Positions 1 through 4,973 of a stretch of 6,313 nt of DNA are shown piece by piece; the stretch's first letter is position 1, and each line of letters begins with the position of its first letter. Location of the stretch: NCBI GenBank assembly GCA_903827735.1, contig CAIKJM010000581.1, positions 1-6,313 of the forward strand, written 5' to 3'. The position numbers and the translations under genes were made by a program. The stretch comes from an uncultured Rhodanobacter sp. Lineage in GTDB: Bacteria > Pseudomonadota > Gammaproteobacteria > Xanthomonadales > Rhodanobacteraceae. The notes under the pieces were generated by a model. It was not told the DNA's origin. It searched no databases and saw only the letters and a program-made list of their open reading frames with translations.

Positions 1-1159
1 CGGGTATCGTCTTGCCGGATTTAGCCGCCACGTCATCGAACACGCGCATGCCGTGCTCCAGCGTTTCGCCGAAGCGCTGTTCCTCGGTGCGCAGCGCGTC
101 CTCGACGAACGACTGCTTCGCGGCCAGCTCAGGATAGGCATCACCCATCTCCTCAACCAGCGGCTGCACCATCTTCCAGAAAAAATCGCCGCGCACGCCG
201 AGCATCCAGCCATGACGCAAGGCGCGCCGGATGATACGGCGCAGCACATAACCGCGGCCCTCGTTAGACGGCAGCACGCCGTCGACAATCAGGAACGCGC
301 AGGCGCGGATGTGATCGGCGATCACGCGCAGCGACTTGTTGCCGAGATCCGTCGTACCGGTGAACTTGCCGGCCTCGGCAATCAGGTGCGCGAACAGATC
401 GATTTCGTAATTGGAATGCACGTGCTGCAGCACCGCGGCCAGGCGCTCCAGGCCCATGCCGGTATCGACGCACGGTGCCGGCAGGGGGCTCAGCGTGCCG
501 TCGGGCGCACGATCAAACTGCATGAACACGAGGTTCCAGATTTCGATGTAGCGGTCGCCGTCCTCGTCCGGCGAACCGGGCGGGCCACCGGCAATGTCCG
601 CGCCGTGATCGAAAAAGATTTCCGTACACGGGCCGCAGGGGCCGGTGTCGGCCATCTGCCAGAAATTGTCCGAGGCAAACGGCGCGCCCTTGTTGTCGCC
701 AATGCGTACGATGCGCTCGGCCGGCACGCCGATCTGCGTGTGCCAGATATCGAAGGCCTCGTCGTCGGTCTGATAGACCGTGACCCAGAGCTTCTCGGCC
801 GGCAACTTGAACACGCCGGTCAGCAGCTCCCAGGCGAAATGGATCGCGTCGCGCTTGAAATAGTCGCCGAACGACCAGTTGCCCAGCATCTCGAAAAACG
901 TGTGGTGGCGCGCGGTGTAGCCCACGGCATCCAGATCGTTGTGCTTGCCGCCGGCGCGCAGGCAGCGCTGCACGTCGGCCGCCCGCACGTATCCCGGCTT
1001 CTCGCTGCCGAGAAACACGTTCTTGAACTGCACCATGCCCGAGTTGGTGAACAGCAGCGTCGGATCACTGGACGGCACCAGCGAGCTGGACGGCACGATG
1101 GTGTGACCCTTGGAGCGGAAGTAGTCGAGAAAAGTGGAGCGGATTTCAGAGGTTTTCAT
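1..1159 (-). CDS. alaS: Alanyl-tRNA synthetase, N-terminal 386 residues (partial, cut by left edge)
   Basis: AlaRS is the cytoplasmic class II synthetase that charges tRNA-Ala with alanine using ATP. The frame is open from the ATG at 1159 to the edge without a stop. The protein starts MKTSEIRSTFLDYF, a typical AlaRS start. Visible landmarks are PSSSLVPSSDPTLLFTNSGM (23-42), the motif 2 block CLRAGGKHNDLDAVG (66-80) and RHHTFFEMLGNWSFGDYF (84-101), DTGPCGPCTEI (171-181), and motif 3 DTGMGLERLA (232-241). EGRGYVLRR and RRALRHG follow. This is only the aminoacylation part: E. coli AlaRS has about 876 residues, so the rest of the tRNA-binding region, the editing domain and C-Ala lie beyond the edge. 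An in-frame ATG at 1177 would add MATTIR; neither start has a clear Shine-Dalgarno. I chose 1159 because MKTSEIR is the usual start. It lies 86 bp after recX, as in E. coli, and could be co-transcribed with it. No separate promoter is evident in the spacer. Family assignment is essentially certain. Confidence 0.97.
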   Translation of the reverse strand, partial: MKTSEIRSTFLDYFRSKGHTIVPSSSLVPSSDPTLLFTNSGMVQFKNVFLGSEKPGYVRAADVQRCLRAGGKHNDLDAVGYTARHHTFFEMLGNWSFGDYFKRDAIHFAWELLTGVFKLPAEKLWVTVYQTDDEAFDIWHTQIGVPAERIVRIGDNKGAPFASDNFWQMADTGPCGPCTEIFFDHGADIAGGPPGSPDEDGDRYIEIWNLVFMQFDRAPDGTLSPLPAPCVDTGMGLERLAAVLQHVHSNYEIDLFAHLIAEAGKFTGTTDLGNKSLRVIADHIRACAFLIVDGVLPSNEGRGYVLRRIIRRALRHGWMLGVRGDFFWKMVQPLVEEMGDAYPELAAKQSFVEDALRTEEQRFGETLEHGMRVFDDVAAKSGKTIP

Positions 1160-1223
1160 GCGGATCGTCGTGGCCATCGGTCGGGAGGCCACACCGCGCG
1201 CGAGCCCACGCGATGGACCCTGG

Positions 1224-1241
1224 CATCATCGCAGGATGATG
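1224..1241 (-). other. Small hairpin between recX and alaS
   Basis: CATCATC and GATGATG form a perfect 7-bp stem with a GCAG loop on the plus strand, starting 4 nt after the recX stop in the direction of transcription. No T-run follows, so it is not a standard intrinsic terminator. It could be a weak pause or an mRNA 3'-end stabiliser between recX and alaS, or it could be chance. The remaining 60 or so bases up to alaS show no convincing promoter. Confidence 0.3.
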
Positions 1242-1245
1242 GATT

Positions 1246-1746
1246 TCAGGGGCTGTCGTCGGCGGCTTCGTCCACGTCGGCGTGGGTAACACTCCGTACT
1301 GTGGAGCCGTCAAAGCCCCGGCGCAAGAGGAACTGCGCCCGCTTCGCCCTTTCAGCGGGGTCGGCGACGCCCACGCTACCGTAGCGACGGCGCAGCTGGG
1401 ATGAGGCCGAAGCGATCCAGTCGACCTCCGCGTCGTTCAACAATTCGCGGATGCGGGCGTCGCTGAGCCCATGAGTCTTCAGCTCCATGCGCAGTCGCAT
1501 CGGGCCGTAGCCCTGCGCGATCCGGCTGCGCAGCAGCACTTCGCCGAAGCGGTCGTCGTCCTGATACTGCTGCTCGCCCAGGCGATCGATCGCCTCGGTG
1601 GTTTCCTCGCCCTCGTAGCCGCCCTGGCGCAGCTTGGTTTTCAGCTCGCGCTTGGAATGTTCGCGCCGCGCCAGCAGCCCCAGGGCCTTGTCGTAGGCGC
1701 TGCGCTTGGGTTTGGCCGGATCATCGGCGCCGGGGCGGCGTTTCAT
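1246..1746 (-). CDS. recX: RecX, regulatory protein of RecA
   Basis: RecX binds the RecA filament and limits its growth and ATPase and co-protease activities; it acts in the cytoplasm. The predicted protein has 166 residues, the same length as E. coli RecX. It is charged and helical, with family landmarks in order: AYDKALGLLARREHSKRELKTK (17-38), YQDDDRFGEVLLRSR (61-75), GYGPMRLRMEL (79-89), a DIDW-like VDW (108-110), RRRYG (119-123) and the C-terminal QFLLRRGF (138-145). These correspond to the repeated three-helix units of the family. The start at 1746 is set by a GGAGG seven bases upstream. An in-frame ATG at 1791 would place the first codons inside the recA-recX hairpin and is rejected. 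The gene follows recA by 77 bp and is presumably transcribed by read-through past that hairpin, so it should rise with recA in the SOS response but at a lower level. The first 15 or so residues are basic, Pro/Ala-rich and probably disordered. Confidence 0.95.
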   Translation of the reverse strand: MKRRPGADDPAKPKRSAYDKALGLLARREHSKRELKTKLRQGGYEGEETTEAIDRLGEQQYQDDDRFGEVLLRSRIAQGYGPMRLRMELKTHGLSDARIRELLNDAEVDWIASASSQLRRRYGSVGVADPAERAKRAQFLLRRGFDGSTVRSVTHADVDEAADDSP

Positions 1747-1753
1747 AGCGTTG

Positions 1754-1758
1754 CCTCC
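1754..1758 (-). promoter_or_regulatory. Strong Shine-Dalgarno of recX
   Basis: GGAGG on the minus strand lies 7 nt before the ATG at 1746. This is the clearest ribosome binding site of the minus-strand genes. It decides the recX start in favour of MKRRPG over the longer frame. It is also stronger than the site in front of recA, so RecX level is probably limited by transcription rather than by initiation. Confidence 0.8.
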
Positions 1759-1767
1759 ACAAACGCA

Positions 1768-1792
1768 CATGGCCCGGACGAGCCGGGCCATG
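1768..1792 (-). terminator. recA-recX intergenic hairpin (probable attenuator)
   Basis: CATGGCCCGG and CCGGGCCATG form a perfect 10-bp, GC-rich stem around a 5-base loop, 31 bp after the recA stop. In transcription order it is followed by TGCGTTTGTGG, a poor T-tract, and then the recX ribosome binding site. In E. coli a terminator between recA and recX lets only a small share of transcripts continue into recX. The same position, the strong stem and the weak T-tract suggest partial termination here. The hairpin is seen directly; its function is inferred. Because it is symmetric, it could also act on the other strand, but no gene there needs it. Confidence 0.65.
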
Positions 1793-1823
1793 TTGCCTGC
1801 CTTGCAGCGTCAGGATGCAAGAC

Positions 1824-2867
1824 TCACGCTTCCTCGAGCGCCTCTTCGGTCGACGCAGCGGCCGGCTTGCCGACCGGCACCAGCAGGCGCTCGCGCAGCT
1901 GCGCGTCGACTTCGTTGGCGATGGCCGGATTGTCGCGCAGGAACTGGCGCACGTTTTCCTTGCCCTGACCGATGCGGTCGCCCTTGTAGCTGTACCAGGC
2001 GCCGGACTTGTCGATCAGGTTCTGCGCCACGCCCAGCTCGATGATCTCGCCTTCGCGCGAGGTGCCTTCGCCGTAGAGGATTTCGAACTCGCACTGACGG
2101 AACGGCGGCGCCACCTTGTTCTTGACGACCTTGACGCGGGTTTCCGAACCGATGATCTCGTCACCGCGCTTCACCGCGCCGATACGGCGGATATCCAGGC
2201 GCACCGAGGCATAGAACTTCAATGCGTTGCCGCCGGTGGTGGTCTCCGGACTGCCGAACATCACGCCGATCTTCATGCGGATCTGGTTGATGCAGATCAC
2301 CAGCGTGCCGGATTTCTTGATGTTGGCGGTGAGCTTGCGCAGCGCCTGACTCATCAGGCGGGCGTGCAGGCCTACGTGGGAGTCGCCCATCTCGCCCTCG
2401 ATTTCAGCCTTCGGCGTCAGCGCGGCGACTGAGTCGACCACGACCATGTCGACCGCACCCGAGCGCACCAGCATGTCGGCGATTTCCAGCGCCTGCTCGC
2501 CGGTATCGGGCTGCGACACCAGCAGGTCGTCTACTTTCACGCCGAGCTTTTCGGCGTAGGTGGGGTCGAGCGCGTGCTCGGCGTCGATAAAGGCCGCGGT
2601 GCCGCCGGCGCGCTGGCAGCTGGCGATGGCCTGCAGGGTCATCGTGGTTTTACCCGACGACTCCGGCCCGTAGATTTCCACCACGCGGCCGCGCGGCAGG
2701 CCGCCGACGCCGAGCGCGATGTCCAGCCCGAGCGAGCCGGTAGACACGGTTTCGATGGCTTCGTTGACACGGTCGCCCATGCGCATGATCGCGCCCTTGC
2801 CGAACTGCTTTTCGATCTGGCCGAGCGCGGAAGTGAGGGCCTTGCGCTTGTTGTCATCGATCGTCAT
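1824..2867 (-). CDS. recA: RecA recombinase
   Basis: RecA forms ATP-dependent filaments on single-stranded DNA, drives homologous pairing and strand exchange, and activates LexA self-cleavage. The protein has 347 residues, normal for the family (E. coli 353). The N-terminal helix and linker are followed by FGKGAIMRMGD (22-32), Walker A GPESSGKTT (67-75, K73), the catalytic glutamate E97 in DAEHALD, Walker B MVVVDSVAAL (141-150, D145), loop L1 around EGEMGDSHVGLHARLMSQ (157-174), and loop L2 NQIRMKIGVMFGSPETTTGG (194-213, with the switch glutamine Q195). All expected catalytic residues are present. The C-terminal tail ends ASTEEALEEA, acidic but less so than the E. coli tail that restrains RecA activity. 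The ATG at 2867 gives the usual N-terminus MTIDDNKRKAL; a GGAA nine bases upstream is the only Shine-Dalgarno-like element. The gene has its own candidate promoter in the 182-bp gap after pncC and is followed by a hairpin and recX. Confidence 0.99.
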   Translation of the reverse strand: MTIDDNKRKALTSALGQIEKQFGKGAIMRMGDRVNEAIETVSTGSLGLDIALGVGGLPRGRVVEIYGPESSGKTTMTLQAIASCQRAGGTAAFIDAEHALDPTYAEKLGVKVDDLLVSQPDTGEQALEIADMLVRSGAVDMVVVDSVAALTPKAEIEGEMGDSHVGLHARLMSQALRKLTANIKKSGTLVICINQIRMKIGVMFGSPETTTGGNALKFYASVRLDIRRIGAVKRGDEIIGSETRVKVVKNKVAPPFRQCEFEILYGEGTSREGEIIELGVAQNLIDKSGAWYSYKGDRIGQGKENVRQFLRDNPAIANEVDAQLRERLLVPVGKPAAASTEEALEEA

Positions 2868-2887
2868 GGTCTTGAATTCCGGTTGGT

Positions 2888-2932
2888 CTGAAAGAGGTGC
2901 CGCTGAAATGAGGTGTGGCTGAAGAGCTGGTG
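2888..2932 (-). repeat. Imperfect tandem repeat in the recA leader
   Basis: On the plus strand three adjacent units read CTGAAAGAGGTGCCG (2888-2902), CTGAAATGAGGTGTGG (2903-2918) and CTGAAGAGCTGGTG (2919-2932). The first two match closely; the third is more diverged. In the recA transcript the first two units read as CACCTC followed by TTTCAG. They lie between the candidate promoter and the recA start, so they would be in the untranslated leader. No function is known to me. They may be a small slippage repeat, or may affect leader structure, since CACCTC is complementary to a GAGGTG-type ribosome binding site. Confidence 0.5.
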
Positions 2933-2995
2933 AGTCACTGGAGAGGATCATGCCCGGCGCGGGTCTCACGGGCTGCGATCACGGCGGATCGGTTC

Positions 2996-3025
2996 GATAC
3001 CATTGCAGTATCCCACACCCGTCAA
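2996..3025 (-). promoter_or_regulatory. Candidate recA promoter with overlapping operator-like palindrome
   Basis: On the minus strand TTGACG (3025-3020) is a good -35 element. A 17-base spacer leads to TGGTAT (3002-2997), a poor -10 element. The inverted repeat GATACTGCAATGGTATC (3012-2996; GATAC, 7 bases, GTATC) covers the -10 element and part of the spacer, which is where a repressor would block RNA polymerase. recA is almost always LexA-regulated, so this is the best candidate SOS operator in the spacer. It does not match the E. coli box (CTGT, 8 bases, ACAG), and no such box was noticed in the spacer. The predicted transcript would start near 2990 and carry a leader of about 120 nt. The sequence pattern is seen; promoter and LexA roles are inferred. 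Confidence 0.45.
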
Positions 3026-3045
3026 GCCGACTTGGCGGCGTGTGG
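3013..3045 (-). other. Interrupted stem-loop just after pncC
   Basis: CCACAC (3013-3018) pairs with GTGTGG (3040-3045), and inside it CAAG (3023-3026) pairs with CTTG (3031-3034) around CCGA. The element starts 4 nt after the pncC stop and contains the candidate recA -35 element. No T-run follows, so a role as a pncC terminator is weakly supported. It could instead be an mRNA-end structure or chance in GC-rich DNA. Confidence 0.3.
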
Positions 3046-3049
3046 CGCT

Positions 3050-3547
3050 TCATTCCGTCAGGGTTTGACGCAAGCCGGTGAGCGCGGCGGCCACAGTCTG
3101 TCGGCGCACGGCCTCGCGGTCGCCGGGAAAGTGAAACAACTGCGCGCGGCCGTAGCCGCCGCGCCGTTTCCAGCTGATCCAGACGGTGCCGACCGGCTTT
3201 TCCACCGTGCCGCCGGAGGGCCCGGCGATGCCGGTCACCGCCACCGCGACCCCGGCACCAAAGCGCGCCAGCGCGCCGGAGACCATTTCCAGAGCGGTTT
3301 CCTCACTGACCGCGCCGGTGCGCTCCAGCGTGCGCGGATTCACCCCGAGCAGCGCTTCCTTCGCCTGGTAGCTGTAGGTCACCACGCCGGTGTCGAACCA
3401 GCCCGAACTGCCCGGCAGATCGGTCAGCGTCTTGGCGATCCAGCCGCCGGTGCAAGACTCGGCGGTCACCACCATCAGCTTTTGCGCGATCACGATGGCG
3501 GCTACTTCCTTGGCCAGCCCATGCAGATGCGTATCGGAAAAATCCAT
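3050..3547 (-). CDS. pncC: Nicotinamide-nucleotide amidase PncC (CinA C-terminal domain protein)
   Basis: PncC hydrolyses nicotinamide mononucleotide to nicotinic acid mononucleotide and ammonia, recycling the NMN released, for example, by NAD-dependent DNA ligase. From the ATG at 3547 it has 165 residues, the same as the E. coli protein (YgaD). It is the stand-alone CinA C-terminal domain; the N-terminal MoaB-like domain of full CinA is absent, which is normal for this group. Visible motifs are TAESCTGG (28-35), GWFDTGVVTYSYQAK (49-63), GAVSEE (78-83), VTGIAGPSGG (104-113), KPVGTVW (117-123) and FPGDREAVRRQ (140-150). The serine of the first motif and the Tyr/Lys of YSxxAK are conserved across the family and thought to belong to the active site. 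A GTG at 3556 would add three residues (MSA). I prefer the ATG, which has a weak GAG eight bases upstream. It lies directly before recA, as in E. coli, but the 182-bp gap argues for separate recA transcription. A CATAAT at 3583-3578 may be its -10 box; no good -35 is seen. Confidence 0.94.
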   Translation of the reverse strand: MDFSDTHLHGLAKEVAAIVIAQKLMVVTAESCTGGWIAKTLTDLPGSSGWFDTGVVTYSYQAKEALLGVNPRTLERTGAVSEETALEMVSGALARFGAGVAVAVTGIAGPSGGTVEKPVGTVWISWKRRGGYGRAQLFHFPGDREAVRRQTVAAALTGLRQTLTE

Positions 3548-3714
3548 CGCGGACACTCGATTACAGAGAGTTATTTGATTATGTCACGGCCGCTTTGGGT
3601 CTCTGTCGCCGCAGGCCATCCGACGCCGTTGGCAATGGCTCGCCGCATTACACTCGCTGCAACCCTCCCGCTGCCCTTCGGGCATGGATATCCGCCGTCG
3701 ATTGGAGCCGCGTC
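3548..3714. other. Divergent spacer between pncC and chaA
   Basis: This 167-bp region must hold the starts of transcription for both divergent genes. On the minus strand CATAAT (3583-3578) is a plausible -10 box for pncC. On the plus strand TTGGCA (3629-3634) and TACACT (3649-3654) resemble -35 and -10 elements, but their 14-base spacing is too short for a normal sigma-70 promoter. TGCCC-TTC-GGGCA (3672-3684) is a small hairpin in the chaA leader. The stretch around 3560-3583 is more AT-rich than the rest. No gene is visible here. Confidence 0.4.
3704..3707 (+). promoter_or_regulatory. Shine-Dalgarno of chaA
   Basis: GGAG lies 7 nt before the ATG at 3715. It fixes the start at MKAFVRPVL, which leads straight into the first membrane helix, and argues against an upstream ATG at 3595 that would add 40 non-conserved residues. 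Confidence 0.75.
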
Positions 3715-4821
3715 ATGAAAGCGTTTGTTCGTCCCGTCCTTGCATGGCTTTCGGTCGCTCTGTTTCTAGTGTTCGGCGCCGGCTGGATGAGCGCACTGGC
3801 CAGCCCGATCGTGGGTATCGGCCTGTTCGCGTGGCTGTTTCTGGTGATCATCTGGGTGGCCTTCGGCGTCGTGCACGAGGCGGAGGAACTCGCCCACATG
3901 CTGGGCGAACCGTTCGGCACCCTGATTCTTACCTTGTCGATCGTGCTGATCGAGGTAGCGCTGATTTCGGCCGTGATGATCAGCGCGCAGGACGCCTCCA
4001 CGCTGGCGCGCGACACCATGTTTGCGGTGCTGATGATCGTGCTCAACGGCGTGGTCGGGCTGGGCCTGCTGATCGGCGGCGCGCATCATCACGAGCAGTC
4101 CTACAACCTGCAAGGGGCGTCGGCTTATCTGGCGGTGGTCATTCCGCTGTCGACCATTGCGCTGGTGCTGCCGAAGTTCACCGCGTCCACCTTGGACAGC
4201 ACGCTGACCTCGCTTCAGGCCGCCTGTTTTTCCATCTTGACCATCGCCTTGTACGGCATTTTTCTTTGGTTGCAGACGGGACGGCACAAGGGCTTTTTCG
4301 TTGAGCCGGCCAATGGCGATCAGGTGGCGGTCGTCGACGCCGACGTCGCGACGCCAGCCCACTCCAAACGGAAGCTGTTCGGGCACGTGACGATGCTGCT
4401 GGTCCACATTCTGCCGATCGTCATTCTCTCCAAGAGCCTGGCCAAAGTGCTTGACCACGGCATCGCCGCCATGGGCGCGCCGCCGGCGCTGGGTGGCGTG
4501 GTGATTGCGATGCTGGTGTTCACGCCGGAGGGCATTTCCGCGCTGATCGCCATTCGCCGAAACCAGCTGACGCGCGCGATCAATCTCTGTCTCGGTGGCG
4601 CCACCTCCACCGTGGGGCTGACCGTTCCCGCCGTGCTGATCATCGGACTGATCACCGGTCAGAAAGTCGTGCTGGGCCTGCCGCCCGCCAGTATCGTGCT
4701 GCTCGCGGCCACGCTGATTCTTAGTGGCCTGACGTTCTCCGGCTCGCGCACCACCATGCTCGAGGGCGCGGTCCACCTCTCGCTGTTCGCGGTTTTTCTG
4801 GTGCTGGTGTTCAGCCCTTGA
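3715..4821 (+). CDS. chaA: ChaA-type cation/proton antiporter (CaCA superfamily)
   Basis: This inner-membrane protein probably exports Na+, K+ and/or Ca2+ in exchange for protons, like E. coli ChaA, and so helps with salt and alkaline stress. It has 368 residues (E. coli ChaA 366) and aligns by eye along its full length. About 11 hydrophobic segments are visible, roughly 8-30, 33-53, 67-90, 102-122, 136-153, 168-187, 223-240, 256-280, 298-316, 325-341 and 350-367. The two inverted family repeats are clear: alpha-1 around LGEPFGTLILTLSIVLIEVA (63-82, E80) and alpha-2 around VVIAMLVFTPEGISALIAI (262-280, E272), each carrying the acidic residue used in cation binding. The polar stretch 188-222, between the two halves, is the expected central loop; it has a few Asp residues but not the acidic run of the E. 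coli protein. AHHHEQ at 123-128 gives a local histidine cluster. The exact ion preference cannot be read from the sequence. It is divergent from pncC and co-directional with mutS, 152 bp upstream of it. Confidence 0.9.
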   Translation: MKAFVRPVLAWLSVALFLVFGAGWMSALASPIVGIGLFAWLFLVIIWVAFGVVHEAEELAHMLGEPFGTLILTLSIVLIEVALISAVMISAQDASTLARDTMFAVLMIVLNGVVGLGLLIGGAHHHEQSYNLQGASAYLAVVIPLSTIALVLPKFTASTLDSTLTSLQAACFSILTIALYGIFLWLQTGRHKGFFVEPANGDQVAVVDADVATPAHSKRKLFGHVTMLLVHILPIVILSKSLAKVLDHGIAAMGAPPALGGVVIAMLVFTPEGISALIAIRRNQLTRAINLCLGGATSTVGLTVPAVLIIGLITGQKVVLGLPPASIVLLAATLILSGLTFSGSRTTMLEGAVHLSLFAVFLVLVFSP

Positions 4822-4874
4822 TGACCCCACGCCCGCTATCTGCGCTAGGCCGGCGTCGATAGGAACACACCGCA

Positions 4875-4911
4875 CCGCCATGCGAGACTGGCGGACTCGA
4901 GATTGTCTCGC
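4875..4911 (+). other. Competing hairpins in the chaA-mutS spacer
   Basis: Two hairpins sit side by side: CCGCCA/TGGCGG (4875-4880 with 4889-4894, 8-base loop) and CGAGA/TCTCG (4898-4902 with 4906-4910, 3-base loop). An alternative 7-bp pairing, GCGAGAC (4882-4888) with GTCTCGC (4905-4911), would use the right arm of the second hairpin and enclose the right arm of the first. No T-run follows either form, so neither is a standard chaA terminator. The rest of the 152-bp spacer (4822-4973) shows no clear promoter and no good Shine-Dalgarno for mutS. Confidence 0.35.
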
Positions 4912-4973
4912 GGAACAAGCCGCTGACTCGATCCATACACAGCTCCAAGCGACCACACCAATAACTGCAGCGC

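Noticed and set aside
53..1384. A 443-codon open frame on the plus strand opposite alaS and the end of recX.
   Set aside because: It lies antisense to a clearly conserved synthetase gene. Its product is Arg/Ala/His-rich without recognisable motifs, as expected of a shadow frame in GC-rich DNA.
1747..1791. A 15-residue N-terminal extension of RecX to an ATG at 1791.
   Set aside because: The extra codons are the recA-recX hairpin itself, and the GGAGG is placed correctly for the ATG at 1746.
2868..2969. A 34-residue N-terminal extension of RecA to an ATG at 2969.
   Set aside because: It would translate the tandem-repeat leader, is not conserved in RecA proteins, and MTIDDNKRKAL at 2867 is the usual start.
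3050..3547. pncC as a truncated cinA that has lost its N-terminal domain.
   Set aside because: Stand-alone 165-residue PncC is the normal form in E. coli and relatives, with all motifs intact. There is no remnant of the other domain in the upstream spacer.
3595..3714. A 40-residue N-terminal extension of ChaA to an ATG at 3595.
   Set aside because: The extension is not conserved, and a GGAG seven bases before 3715 supports the shorter protein.
4836..4862. CTATC and GATAG inverted repeat after chaA as a terminator.
   Set aside because: Only 5 bp with a 17-base loop and no T-run, so it is within chance expectation.
3766..4956. A 396-codon open frame on the minus strand opposite chaA.
   Set aside because: The product is Gln/His/Arg-rich low complexity, typical of the antisense of hydrophobic membrane codons. 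chaA on the plus strand aligns along its whole length with its family.
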